Shown: in pieces, positions 16,866 through 25,270 of the stretch
How the letters are laid out: every line of letters starts with the position of its first letter
How positions within the stretch are numbered: position 1 is the stretch's first letter
Origin: Haloglomus salinum
GTDB taxonomy: Archaea > Halobacteriota > Halobacteria > Halobacteriales > Haloarculaceae
Direction of reading: 5' to 3'
Length of the DNA: 64,000 nt
Assembly (NCBI RefSeq): GCF_024298825.1
Contig: NZ_CP101153.1
Span: 1,798,001-1,862,000, forward strand
Notes under the pieces: model-generated
The model's input: the letters and a program-made list of their open reading frames with translations, nothing else
Databases searched by the model: none
Told to the model about the DNA's origin: nothing
Made by a program: the position numbers and the translations under genes

Positions 16866-17114
16866 ATGTTCGAAAACATCACACCGCTGTTCTTCGGCCT
16901 GCCGGGCGGTCCCGAGATGCTGGTCGTCCTCCTGCTGGTCGTCCTCCTGTTCGGGGCCGACCGGCTGCCGAAGCTGGCCCGGTCGTCCGGGGAGGCGATG
17001 GGCGAGTTCCAGAAGGGCCGCCAGGCGGTCGAGACCGAGATCCGGGGCGCCCGCGACCGGACACTGGCCGACGAGGACGCGGCCGACACCGTTACCGAGA
17101 CGGAGTCGGTCTGA
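16866..17114 (+). CDS. tatA: Sec-independent protein translocase subunit TatA
   Basis: 82 residues. A short N-terminus with PLFFGLPGGPEMLVVLLLVVLLFGADRLPKLARSSGEAMGEF is the TatA/E pattern: one membrane helix, the FG hinge, then an amphipathic helix, with an acidic C-terminus. The ATG giving MFENITPLF is preferred over a start 11 codons upstream. Haloarchaea use Tat for much of their secretome, and the substrates encoded at 8-15 kb carry RR-containing signals. Confidence 0.88.
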   Translation: MFENITPLFFGLPGGPEMLVVLLLVVLLFGADRLPKLARSSGEAMGEFQKGRQAVETEIRGARDRTLADEDAADTVTETESV

Positions 17115-17181
17115 GAACACGATTCCGTGACGGAGCTGCTTCTTCGACCGCGTCGCCACGTTCGACACCCGTGGCTCGGCT

Positions 17182-18018
17182 TCAGACCGGGAGCAGGCCG
17201 TAGAGGGTGACCATCATCCCGAGATAGAGCGCCCCGTTGATGACGGTCGCGAGCGCGGCCGTCTTGACCGACAGGGAGACGTACGTCTGCTGGTCGAGCC
17301 ACTCTGTCAGCGTCTGCGGGTCGCGCCGCTCGACGGCTCCGGGCGACCGCTTCGCGTCCATCGTCCGGATGTGCTCGGACGCGGACGACTCGTCGGAGGC
17401 CGGCGCGGTCGCCGCCGCGGTCGGTTCTGGTCCGGGGCCGACAGGTGCGGTCGTTGCGGCCGCTGCGGTCGACTCGGGCTCCGGTTCGGGGCTGGGAGCC
17501 GGCTGGACCGCCCGCACTGTGGGCCCGGACGGCCGGCGTGGGGCGGGCCGGATGGCCGGAGTCGTGGGCTGGGCGTTCGTCCGAGGGCGCCGCTCGACCG
17601 CGGCCGCCGCCGGTTCGACCGTTCGTGGTGCAGGGGTGACCGCCGGCGTGGTCGGGCGCTCGATACGTCGTGGGCGGAGCGTGGCGGCCGGCGTGGCGCC
17701 GTCTTCCGTCGACCGCGGGGCTGGTTCGACCGCAGGCGTCGCCGCTGCCGGGGCCGAGCGGGGCATCGAGGACCGACCCGCCGTCTCGGTTCCCTCGGTG
17801 GCCGGCCGGAACCCGCTCTCGGTGAAGGCGTCGTCCGGGTCAGTGCGCCCTCCTGTCTCCCACTCGAACGTCACCTCGTCGACACCCTCGCCCGGGTGGG
17901 CGAACCCCTCGCAGGAGTGGTGCGGGAGGTCGTGGTCGGCACAGAACTCGCGACCACAGTACCCGCAGGTGAACAGGATGACGTCCGCCGCGCCACAGGT
18001 GGCACACTGGTCCGACAT
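17182..18018 (-). CDS. AN1-type zinc-finger protein with C-terminal membrane segment
   Basis: 278 residues. The N-terminal finger has ligands Cys5, Cys8, Cys18, Cys21, Cys26, His29, His34 and Cys36 (CATCG, FTCGYCGREFCADHDLPHHSC), the AN1 pattern. Residues 60-215 are a low-complexity Pro/Ala/Thr linker with a repeated TPAxxPAPR theme. The C-terminus has an amphipathic stretch (LTEWLDQQTYVSLSVKTAALAT) and one hydrophobic helix. A cytosolic finger tethered to the membrane is likely; partners are unknown. Confidence 0.8.
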   Translation of the reverse strand: MSDQCATCGAADVILFTCGYCGREFCADHDLPHHSCEGFAHPGEGVDEVTFEWETGGRTDPDDAFTESGFRPATEGTETAGRSSMPRSAPAAATPAVEPAPRSTEDGATPAATLRPRRIERPTTPAVTPAPRTVEPAAAAVERRPRTNAQPTTPAIRPAPRRPSGPTVRAVQPAPSPEPEPESTAAAATTAPVGPGPEPTAAATAPASDESSASEHIRTMDAKRSPGAVERRDPQTLTEWLDQQTYVSLSVKTAALATVINGALYLGMMVTLYGLLPV

Positions 18019-18200
18019 CGTTCGAGTGTCTGGGCCCGACCGACTTCAACCCATACGGACCGTTCAGTCGGGAACTAGTTGAAAAATATCCGGGTATACC
18101 TGGGTCTCGATTCTTGAGCTGGGGGCGAACCGCCCGGCCGGGCGCCGGCGGGACACGCCGCAAGGGCCACCCATAAGCGCCCCGGCGTTGAACGGCCGAT

Positions 18201-19391
18201 ATGGCTGACGCGCCGAAGCGAGAGAACATCGGCAACGCGAAACTGAAAGCGGTGTACCGCCAGGGGATGCTGGAGGACAACCCGCCGGACCTCCCCACGT
18301 CGTTCGAGGATATCCGCGACGCGGCGTGGGAGAACATGAGCGAGGAGGGGCGGGCCTACGTCCACGGCGGCGCGGGCAGCGACGAGACGTTCGAGCGGGG
18401 CAAGGACTTCTCGAAGTACCGTATCGTCCCGCGGATGCTGCGCGGCGTCGCCGAGCGCGACCTCTCGGTCGAGCTGCTGGGTGAGGAGATGGACTGGCCG
18501 CTGATGATCACGCCGCTCGGGGTCCAGACCCTGCTCCACGAGGACGCCGAGCACGCGACGGCCGCCGCCGCCGAGGACCTGAACGTCCCGCTCATCCTCT
18601 CCTCGCTGTCGTCGACGCCGATGGAGGAGGTCGCCGAGGCGATGCCGAACACGCCCAAGTGGTTCCAGTTCTACTGGTCCTCGGACCGTGACGTGGCCCG
18701 GTCGTTCCTGAACCGCGCGGAGGAGGCCGGTTACGACGCCATCGTCCTCACCGTCGACGCGCCGACGCTGGGCTGGCGCGAGCGCCTCATCGACCGCGGC
18801 TACTACCCATTCATGGCGGGCGAGGGGGTCGCGAACTACTTCTCGGACCCGGCGTTCCGCGACTCGCTCGAGAAGCCGCCCGAGGAGGACCCCGATGCCG
18901 CCGTCGACCACTTCCTCGACATCTTCGGCGATTCGTCGCTGACGTGGGACGACCTCTCGTTCGTCTTCGAGAACACGGACCTCCCGGTCGTCATCAAGGG
19001 CGTGCTCCACCCGGAGGACGCACGCCTCGCCATCGACCACGGTGCTGCGGCCGTGGACGTCTCCACCCACGGTGGCCGGCAGGTCGACGGCTCCATCACC
19101 GCCATCGAGGCGCTCCCGGACGTGGTCGAGGAGGTCGACGGCGAGGTGCCCGTGCTGTTCGACTCGGGCGTGCGCCGGGCCTCGGACGCGTTCAAGGCGC
19201 TCGCGCTGGGTGCGGACTCGGTGCTGCTCGGCCGGCCGTACGCGTACGGGCTGGCGATGGCCGGGCAGGAGGGGGTGCGCCACGTCCTGGAGAACTTCCT
19301 CGCCGAACTCGACCTCACGATGGGGCTGGCCGGCTGTTCCAGTATCGAGGATATCGACCCCGACAAGCTGCGACACGAGCGGGAGCTGTAG
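18201..19391 (+). CDS. FMN-dependent alpha-hydroxy-acid oxidase (lactate 2-monooxygenase-like)
   Basis: 396 residues of a TIM-barrel FMN enzyme. Family landmarks in order are WPLMITPLGVQTLLHEDAE, KWFQFYWSSDRDVA, YDAIVLTVDAPTLGWRE, the flavin-contact Lys in VVIKGVLHPEDA, the catalytic His in STHGGRQVDGS, and the phosphate-binding FDSGVRRASD and GADSVLLGRPY. The usual SNHGGRQLD is STHGGRQVD here. It oxidises a 2-hydroxy acid, probably lactate; substrate and electron acceptor are not decided by the sequence. Confidence 0.85.
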   Translation: MADAPKRENIGNAKLKAVYRQGMLEDNPPDLPTSFEDIRDAAWENMSEEGRAYVHGGAGSDETFERGKDFSKYRIVPRMLRGVAERDLSVELLGEEMDWPLMITPLGVQTLLHEDAEHATAAAAEDLNVPLILSSLSSTPMEEVAEAMPNTPKWFQFYWSSDRDVARSFLNRAEEAGYDAIVLTVDAPTLGWRERLIDRGYYPFMAGEGVANYFSDPAFRDSLEKPPEEDPDAAVDHFLDIFGDSSLTWDDLSFVFENTDLPVVIKGVLHPEDARLAIDHGAAAVDVSTHGGRQVDGSITAIEALPDVVEEVDGEVPVLFDSGVRRASDAFKALALGADSVLLGRPYAYGLAMAGQEGVRHVLENFLAELDLTMGLAGCSSIEDIDPDKLRHEREL

Positions 19392-19944
19392 GCACAAGTC
19401 TGTTACTTCCAATATAGTGTTACAATTTGAATATTTATCCGGAATGTGGGGGGTTTGACTATGGATTCCTGTATTTCGTACTGGTGGCCCTCTCCAAAGA
19501 CTGAACGCGACTCTCAACCATCCACGGGCCGGGAGCGCGTGGCTCGCGCTAGCGAGCCCGCACGACCTGGGGAAGGGCAGGGTCGCCGCTTCGTGACATC
19601 TTCTACATTCCTGGTGGAATCGAAGGGCGAGCGCTCCTCGACGAAGGCGGCCGACGTAAGCACCGCAGGCCGAACGAAGTGAGGCCGAGGCGCGCAGCGA
19701 GGCCTCCGAGTCGAGAGCGTGAGGGCTTCGGATGCGGTTCCGTCGCCGTAGAACGGGAAGGTGTCGTAGCTCTGCTGAAACACTCGAGAGTCTGTCAGAA
19801 CTGTGGTGGCCGACTCAGTGAGTTCAGCAAGGCCAATGCCAACCTGTGAGCGAGCCCATGAACATCTGGAGATGAATTGTTAGACCGGCTCGATGACGGA
19901 GGGTAGGCCCGAAGACATTTATCTGGGTGGAGAAATCTGGAACT
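19392..19944. other. Gene-poor region with dispersed hairpin repeat
   Basis: About 550 bases with no convincing gene. It starts with an AT-rich stretch (near 19410-19440), then a GC-rich region with the imperfect hairpin at 19616-19733, and ends with the promoter area of the broken lipoprotein gene. Open frames here are by-products of the repeat. Confidence 0.5.
19616..19733. repeat. Imperfect long hairpin, dispersed repeat family copy 1
   Basis: Outer arms around AATCGAAGGGCGAGCGCTC and GAGCGTGAGGGCTTCGGAT pair imperfectly. The interior contains GACGTAAGCACCGCAG (19653-19668) followed by a GAGG-CGCGCAGCGAGGC run. The same order of elements, with GACGCAAGCACCGCAG, occurs at 45287-45395. I read the two as members of one non-coding repeat family. 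Confidence 0.6.
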
Positions 19945-20342
19945 ATGAATTCGCCCTCCCGTCGTCGGTTTCTGGCCGCCCTCGCGGGTGCAAGTACATG
20001 GGGTGTTCAGCACTCCTCTCGGACCGAGCGTCGGTTGATCTGGCTATCTTCAGCCACCTCGATGAACCTCACGAGGTCCGGCTTCGTCTGTTTCGAAGTG
20101 ATAGAGAGGCGAGATACGAAGCGAAGGTCTACGATAAGACGCTCTCGATAGAAGCGCAAGGAGAAGTCGAGCGTGAGGATTTTGTTCCCAACCGGCAGTA
20201 CGAGATCCGCTTCACAGTATCCACATCTTCAGACGGCAGAACAACGCAGGAGGACCACGTCCACTACTACCCGGTTCGAGGGAAGGAGGAGCCGTATATG
20301 GCGTTTGATCTCGACCCTGGTGGAGTGATGCGGATGCGGTGA
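19945..20342 (+). pseudogene. Frameshifted Tat-type lipoprotein gene
   Basis: The first frame gives MNSPSRRRFLAALAGAST, a Tat signal, then runs into unrelated sequence and a stop at 20151. A second frame, shifted, gives GCSALLSDRASVDLAIFSHL and a coherent beta-sandwich domain to the stop at 20342 (HEVRLRLFRSD, RQYEIRFTVSTSSDG, VHYYPV). Joined near 20000 the two make a signal, a lipobox Cys and a mature domain. A single indel in or near AGTACATGGGGTG would explain it. It is a recent pseudogene or a sequencing error. Confidence 0.55.
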
Positions 20343-20576
20343 GCGGACACACATTTTCGAGCATTGGTACTTGCGCCTCGGTTTTACGCGACCTGCTGAA
20401 TATGCGCCCTAGGTCGGTCACGAGCACTGAAACCCCTCACCGGCTGAGGGTTTCAACAGAGCCGGTGTCGTGTAGCTCACCACGGCTGTCCCCATCCTAC
20501 TGCACCCTCCGAAAACGGCGGGAACGGTTCTCGAAATCCTTTTACGCGCTTCGGAACGATTCACGCACAACGAACC

Positions 20577-20894
20577 ATGGATATCGACATCATCTCCGAG
20601 GAAGCGAACCCGATGCTGCATCGGACGGACGTGCGGTTCGAGATCGTCCACGAGGACGCGAGTCCGTCGCGGCTCTCCGTGCGCGACTCGCTCGCGGCCA
20701 AGCTCAACAAGGACTCCGACGAGGTCGTCGTCCACAAGCTCGACACCAAGTTCGGGATGCGAAAGACCGTCGGCTACGCGAAGGTCTACGACAGCCCGGA
20801 GAACGCCGCGGAGATCGAGCAGGACTACATGCTCGACCGGAACAAAATCGGCGCCGAAGCGGAGGACGCCGACGCCGAAGCCGAGGAGGCCTGA
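20577..20894 (+). CDS. rps24e: 30S ribosomal protein S24e
   Basis: 105 residues. MDIDIISEEANPMLHRTDV with FEIVHEDASPSRLSVRDSLA and the hallmark TKFGMRKTVGYAKVYD are those of archaeal S24e. An acidic haloarchaeal tail (AEAEDADAEAEEA) ends the protein. It is the first gene of the conserved S24e-S27ae-Kae1/Bud32 cluster. A TTTTACG-type box lies about 35 bases upstream. Confidence 0.95.
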   Translation: MDIDIISEEANPMLHRTDVRFEIVHEDASPSRLSVRDSLAAKLNKDSDEVVVHKLDTKFGMRKTVGYAKVYDSPENAAEIEQDYMLDRNKIGAEAEDADAEAEEA

Positions 20895-20898
20895 TTAG

Positions 20899-21030
20899 AT
20901 GCGCTCGGAGTACTACAACGACGACGGTACACACGCCAAAGAGCAGTGCCCGCGCTGCGGGGACGCCTTCCTCGCCGACCACGACGACCGCAAGCACTGC
21001 GGTCGCTGCTCGTACACCGAGTGGAAGTAG
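20899..21030 (+). CDS. rps27ae: 30S ribosomal protein S27ae
   Basis: 43 residues: [20 protein letters not shown], then [23 protein letters not shown]. Two CxxC pairs (CPRC and CGRC) form the zinc ribbon and the ending YTEWK is typical. It begins four bases after the S24e stop, so the two are co-transcribed. It is below the usual size cut-off and is easily missed. Confidence 0.95.
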   Translation: MRSEYYNDDGTHAKEQCPRCGDAFLADHDDRKHCGRCSYTEWK

Positions 21031-21140
21031 GGCCGGCCGTTCGCGCCCACGGTTCTCCGATTCTCGCCCCCATAGCGGCGTCGCTCGCCGTCCCGACCCG
21101 ACGCGCCTAAGCGCCCCGCCCGATTCCTCCCGACCAAGCA

Positions 21141-22793
21141 ATGCGCGTGCTCGGCATCGAGGGGACCGCGTGGGCCGCCAGCGCGGCGCTCCACGACACC
21201 GCGACCGACGAGACCGTCATCGAGACGGACGCGTACATCCCCGAGAGCGGCGGCATCCATCCCCGCGAGGCCGCCGAGCACATGCGCGAGGCGATTCCCG
21301 AGGTGGTCGCAACCGTCCTCGACCGCGCACGCGAGACCCACGACGGTGACGGGCCGTCCATCGACGCCGTCGCGTTCTCGCGGGGGCCCGGACTCGGTCC
21401 GTGTCTTCGCATCGTCGGCTCCGCGGCGCGCTCGCTCGCGGGCACGCTTTCCGTGCCGCTCGTCGGCGTCAACCACATGGTCGCCCACCTCGAGATCGGC
21501 CGGCACGCCTCGGGCTTCGACGCTCCGGTCTGTCTCAACGCCAGCGGCGCGAACGCGCACGTCCTCGGCTACCGGAACGGCCGCTACCGCGTACTCGGCG
21601 AGACGCTCGATACGGGCGTCGGCAACGCCATCGACAAGTTCACGCGCCATCTGGGCTGGTCACACCCCGGCGGCCCGAAGGTCGAGGAACGCGCCCGCGA
21701 CGGCGCGTACACCGACCTCCCGTACGTCGTGAAGGGGATGGACTTCTCGTTCTCGGGCATCATGAGCGCCGCGAAGGAGGCCGTCGACGACGGCGAACCC
21801 GTCGCGAACGTCTGCTTCGCCCTGCAGGAGCACGTCTTCGCGATGCTCACCGAGGTCGCCGAGCGCGCGCTCTCGCTGACGGGGCGCGACGAACTCGTCC
21901 TCGGCGGCGGCGTCGGGCAGAACGACCGTCTCCGGGAGATGCTCGCGTCGATGTGCGAGGCCCGCGGGGCCGCCTTCTTCGCCCCCGAACCGCGATTCCT
22001 CCGGGACAACGCCGGGATGATTGCGGTGCTGGGCGCGAAGATGGCCGCCGCCGGCGACACGCTCGATATCGCGGACTCGGCCGTCGACCCGGACTTCCGG
22101 CCGGACCAGGTTCCGGTCTCCTGGCGTGACGGGGACAGTACCGTCGCGCGCGGCGCCCACGACGCCGGCGAGCACGAGGTCCAGGGCGCCGAGGCGGTCG
22201 TCACGCTCCAGCCCGAGGCCGGTCGTGTCGTGAAACGCCGACTCGCGAAGGCGTACCGCCACCCCGACCTGGACGAGCGCCTGCGCGCGACCCGCACCCG
22301 GAGCGAGGCCCGGCTCACCCACGACGCCCGGCGCGCGGGCGTCCCGACGCCGCTCGTTCTCGACGTCGACCCCCCCGAGGCCACGCTCACCTTCGAGTAC
22401 GTCGGCACCCGCGACCTCCGGGCCGACGTGACCGAGCCGCGCGTCCGGGACGTGGCCGGTCACCTCGCGCGCTGCCACGCCGCCGGTCTCGTCCACGGCG
22501 ACCCGACGACGCGGAACGTCCGCGTCGCGGAGGGCGGGAACGACGTGGGCGACGCCGACGACCGCACGTACCTCGTCGATTTCGGGCTGGGCTACTACAC
22601 CGACGACCCCGAGGACTTCGCGATGGACCTCCACGTCCTGGGGCAGGCACTGGATGGGACGGCCGCCGACGCTGGCGCGCTTCGCGAGGCGGCGCTCGAC
22701 GCCTACCGCGCGTCGGCCGACGGGGCCGACCTGGACGTCGGGGCTGTCCGCGGGCAACTGGGGGCTATCGAGGGACGCGGCCGGTACCAGTGA
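21141..22793 (+). CDS. kae1-bud32: Bifunctional tRNA t6A synthase Kae1 / protein kinase Bud32
   Basis: 550 residues. Residues 1-330 are Kae1: MRVLGIEGTAWAASAAL, the metal-binding NHMVAHLEIGR and the late VLGGGVGQNDRL and ALGAKM-type motifs. Residues 345-550 are the Bud32 kinase: VKRRLAKAYRHPDLDERL, the catalytic HGDPTTRNV and the metal-binding DFGLGYYTDDPEDFAMDL. KEOPS makes N6-threonylcarbamoyladenosine at position 37 of ANN-decoding tRNAs. The fusion is normal for euryarchaea. Another KEOPS subunit, Cgi121, is encoded at 36.7 kb. Confidence 0.96.
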   Translation: MRVLGIEGTAWAASAALHDTATDETVIETDAYIPESGGIHPREAAEHMREAIPEVVATVLDRARETHDGDGPSIDAVAFSRGPGLGPCLRIVGSAARSLAGTLSVPLVGVNHMVAHLEIGRHASGFDAPVCLNASGANAHVLGYRNGRYRVLGETLDTGVGNAIDKFTRHLGWSHPGGPKVEERARDGAYTDLPYVVKGMDFSFSGIMSAAKEAVDDGEPVANVCFALQEHVFAMLTEVAERALSLTGRDELVLGGGVGQNDRLREMLASMCEARGAAFFAPEPRFLRDNAGMIAVLGAKMAAAGDTLDIADSAVDPDFRPDQVPVSWRDGDSTVARGAHDAGEHEVQGAEAVVTLQPEAGRVVKRRLAKAYRHPDLDERLRATRTRSEARLTHDARRAGVPTPLVLDVDPPEATLTFEYVGTRDLRADVTEPRVRDVAGHLARCHAAGLVHGDPTTRNVRVAEGGNDVGDADDRTYLVDFGLGYYTDDPEDFAMDLHVLGQALDGTAADAGALREAALDAYRASADGADLDVGAVRGQLGAIEGRGRYQ

Positions 22794-22853
22794 CGACCTG
22801 ATACTGTGACAAACCGTAACACACTGGTGGCTGCAGCCCCAAGTCGACGTGCC

Positions 22854-22982
22854 ATGCACCCAATCGACCGCCAACGCTGGCTCCCGGCGGCGCCGTACTG
22901 GACCGCAGAGGTGGTCAGCTGGCTCGCGTTGCTGCTCGTCGCCCTGCTGTTCGTCCTCCTGTCGGCGGGCGTGGCGCGGTAG
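22854..22982 (+). CDS. Small single-helix membrane protein
   Basis: 42 residues: MHPIDRQRWLPAAPYW, then TAEVVSWLALLLVALLFVLLSAGVAR. A short polar start is followed by one membrane helix that runs to the C-terminus. Composition and codon use look haloarchaeal, but no family is recognised and no ribosome-binding or promoter evidence decides the case. Confidence 0.4.
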   Translation: MHPIDRQRWLPAAPYWTAEVVSWLALLLVALLFVLLSAGVAR

Positions 22983-23075
22983 TGCGGCCACGCGGCGGCC
23001 GACGGCGGACGCCGGCCCTGGGCCGGCATCGCTACCACCAGAAACCCCTTTAGGCGGCCCGTCGTACCCGGCGGT

Positions 23076-23348
23076 ATGGCTGATATGCCCAAGTCCGGCG
23101 AACTGTTCGGCATCCCGTACAACTTCGAGCGACCCTCGCTGGGGCGGATGCTCTCCTCGTACTGGCAGCCCGGCGAGGGGATGCTCGTCGAGAAGCCGTT
23201 CGGCGTCGGCTACACGCTGAACGTCGCCAACTGGCGGGCGTGGGTCGTGCTCGCGGTCGCGGGCGCCCTGTTCTACCTCGAATCACAGGGCGACGACGAG
23301 GCCGTCGAGGAGTCCGACGACCCCGTCGAGGTCGTCGTCGACGACTGA
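23076..23348 (+). CDS. DUF5808-type small protein
   Basis: 90 residues. The first half (GELFGIPYNFERPSLGRMLSSYWQPG) contains the region seen in DUF5808 proteins, linked to a hydrophobic segment (WRAWVVLAVAGALFYLE) and a very acidic C-terminus. It is probably a membrane-associated protein of unknown role, common in haloarchaea. Confidence 0.7.
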   Translation: MADMPKSGELFGIPYNFERPSLGRMLSSYWQPGEGMLVEKPFGVGYTLNVANWRAWVVLAVAGALFYLESQGDDEAVEESDDPVEVVVDD

Positions 23349-23471
23349 GAGCTTTCTACTCGTCGGGTCCCCTCGCTCGCCAGCGCCGCTGGTGCTGGCT
23401 CGCTGCGGGAACCGGCTGGCCGGCATCGCCGGCAATCCACTCCTCGCAGAAACATTCAGAAAAACTGTTAC

Positions 23472-23520
23472 CCGCTGGCTCGCTCCGCTCGCCAGCGGTG
23501 AAACGCGCGCCTTCGGCGCG
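23472..23520. terminator. Two adjacent hairpins downstream of the DUF5808 gene
   Basis: Stem CCGCTGGC/GCCAGCGG (23472-23479 with 23491-23498) is followed by stem CGCGCC/GGCGCG (23506-23511 with 23515-23520). They lie 120-170 bases after the preceding stop and just ahead of the next promoter, so transcript termination or processing is plausible. The surrounding 23360-23460 also has weaker inverted repeats. Confidence 0.4.
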
Positions 23521-23602
23521 TGTACGCAAGCGGGCGACTGACCGAACAGCGGTCGACAGGTGTTGACGCACGGCTTTTATCGTTCGACACGAAACGGAGG
23601 GC

Positions 23603-24130
23603 GTGGACCTCCACGTCCGGTACGAGGGCGACGACGACCCCGAGAAGTGTACGGCCCGGCGGCTCGCGCAGTTCGACGAGGTGACGCTGCACGAGTCGGC
23701 GCGAGCGACGCCGCGGGGCATCGTGCTGGACCCGCACGCCGAGCAGGCACTCTCGCCCGCTGACGCGGGCGGTGGAACCGCCGAGGACGCGGACGGCGAG
23801 GAGTCCATCCTCGTCGCGCTCGACTGCTCCTGGGAGACGGCCGAGGCCGAGGCGTTCAAACTCGACGGTCCCCACCGGGCGCTCCCCTTCCTCGTCGCGG
23901 CCAACCCCGTCAACTACGGGACGCCGTTCCAGCTGAACACCGCCGAGGCGTTCGCCGGGGCACTGTGCATCCTCGGGCACCGCGAGCAGGCCGAGGAACT
24001 GCTGTCGCACTTCTCCTGGGGGCACACCTTCCTGGAGCTGAACGAGGAGCCGCTGCGCCGGTACGCCGACTGCGCGGACTCGAGCGAGGTAGTGGCGGTG
24101 CAACAGGAGTATCTGGACGCTGGGGAGTGA
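23603..24130 (+). CDS. tsr3: Tsr3-type rRNA aminocarboxypropyltransferase (DUF367)
   Basis: 175 residues with a GTG start placed 28 bases after a CTTTTAT box, fitting a leaderless mRNA. Family motifs are [52 protein letters not shown] and [19 protein letters not shown]. Tsr3 transfers the 3-amino-3-carboxypropyl group of SAM to a hypermodified pseudouridine in small-subunit rRNA. An insert of about 15 Asp/Gly-rich residues follows the [10 protein letters not shown] strand. Confidence 0.9.
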   Translation: MDLHVRYEGDDDPEKCTARRLAQFDEVTLHESARATPRGIVLDPHAEQALSPADAGGGTAEDADGEESILVALDCSWETAEAEAFKLDGPHRALPFLVAANPVNYGTPFQLNTAEAFAGALCILGHREQAEELLSHFSWGHTFLELNEEPLRRYADCADSSEVVAVQQEYLDAGE

Positions 24131-24137
24131 CGCTGCT

Positions 24138-25178
24138 TCAGCGTGGCCCGAATCCGACGGGCGGGTCCAGGGGGCTCGTCGGCAGGTCGGCCGCCGGCTC
24201 GGGGTCGTTGTAGCCGCCCGGCGCCACGTCGTTCGGGCCGTCCGGGTAGCACAGCGCCGCGAGTGCCTGGATCTGGTCACGGCCGACGCCGAGTTCGAAC
24301 TGGCCGCCGCCGTACAGCGCGATGTCGTGCTCGGCGGCGTAGTCGAGCGTGTCGAACAGCGATTCGACCGTGCCGAACCGGGAGGGCTTGATGTTGAGCC
24401 AGGACGGCTCGAACGGGAGGTCCTCGACGCTCTCGACGCCCGTGATGGGGTAGTCCCAGGAGACGCGGTCCTCGTGGCCGTCGAAGACGGGCCGGGTGTC
24501 GTCGGTCAGGCGCGGGTCCTCGACGACGGCGTCGGGGAACCCCTCCACGACCCGGCGGTACAGCTCGGGACTCGGCGTCAGGTCCACCTCGGTCCCCTCG
24601 TACAGGCCCTTCAGGTCGAGCAGCCGCACCGCGCCGGTGTCGGCGAGCCGTTCCACGAGGGCGTCGTCCCAGTCGTCCGTCGGGTCGAGTTTGAACTCGG
24701 TGCCCGGGTAGTCCTCGAGCAGGCCGGCAACCCGGTCGAACCCCGCCTCGCCGAGGCGGGTGCTCACGACGAACCGGACCGGCTCGGGGTCGCGGTCGAG
24801 CAGGTCCCCGAGCCGGCGTCCGGCCTGCTTGCACGCGAGGTCCAGCGCCGCGGACTCGACGGCCCAGCGCCGGTAGTGGTGGGCCGTCTCGCGCTCGGGC
24901 GGCTCCGGGAACAGGGCCACGTCGTCTAACGCCGCCGAGAACTCGTCGAACGTCCACTCGCCCTCGAACGCGGCGAAGTCGGGGTCGGCGGCGGCGAGGG
25001 CGTCGTGGTCGGGCGTGTCGTAGGTCACGTCCTCACCACGGCCCGTCTCGCCCGCGCCCGAGAGCGCGAACGTCGTCGAGACGCGGGTGAAGCCGCTGGA
25101 GGTGTCGCGCTCGCGTCGCTCCCGGTCGTGTCCCTCGATCGTGAGTGGGAGGTCCGCGACCGCATCGTACAGGCTCAT
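24138..25178 (-). CDS. Enolase-superfamily (mandelate racemase/muconate lactonizing-like) protein
   Basis: 346 residues. An N-terminal capping domain (LYDAVADLPLTIEGHDRER) is followed by a barrel with RRWAVESAALDLACKQAGR, KLDPTDDWDDALVERLAD, LLDLKGLYEG and VEDPRLTDDTRPVFDGH. These resemble enolase-superfamily strands, but the acid ligands and the KxK catalytic pair are not clearly in place, and KPSRFGTVESLFDTLDYA takes the position of a late barrel motif. Haloarchaea keep such enolase-like proteins without known substrate. It is convergent with tsr3. Confidence 0.7.
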   Translation of the reverse strand: MSLYDAVADLPLTIEGHDRERRERDTSSGFTRVSTTFALSGAGETGRGEDVTYDTPDHDALAAADPDFAAFEGEWTFDEFSAALDDVALFPEPPERETAHHYRRWAVESAALDLACKQAGRRLGDLLDRDPEPVRFVVSTRLGEAGFDRVAGLLEDYPGTEFKLDPTDDWDDALVERLADTGAVRLLDLKGLYEGTEVDLTPSPELYRRVVEGFPDAVVEDPRLTDDTRPVFDGHEDRVSWDYPITGVESVEDLPFEPSWLNIKPSRFGTVESLFDTLDYAAEHDIALYGGGQFELGVGRDQIQALAALCYPDGPNDVAPGGYNDPEPAADLPTSPLDPPVGFGPR

Positions 25179-25270
25179 ACGGGTTCACGAGCGGCGGCGG
25201 GCATAATGGTACCCAACCCGGATGCCGCGCCACCTCCCGGTTTTTTCACCTCCCGCCGCGGCCGTCGGAT

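Noticed and set aside
19460-19680. Small gene starting MDSCISYWWPSPK
   Set aside because: The frame runs through the hairpin repeat, has non-haloarchaeal codon and residue use, and no promoter or partner supports it.
20899-21030. Treating the frame as an unknown zinc-finger gene
   Set aside because: Sequence, size and position after S24e identify it as ribosomal protein S27ae.
24138-25178. o-succinylbenzoate synthase (MenC)
   Set aside because: The Lys pair and metal ligands of that enzyme cannot be placed convincingly, so only superfamily membership is claimed.
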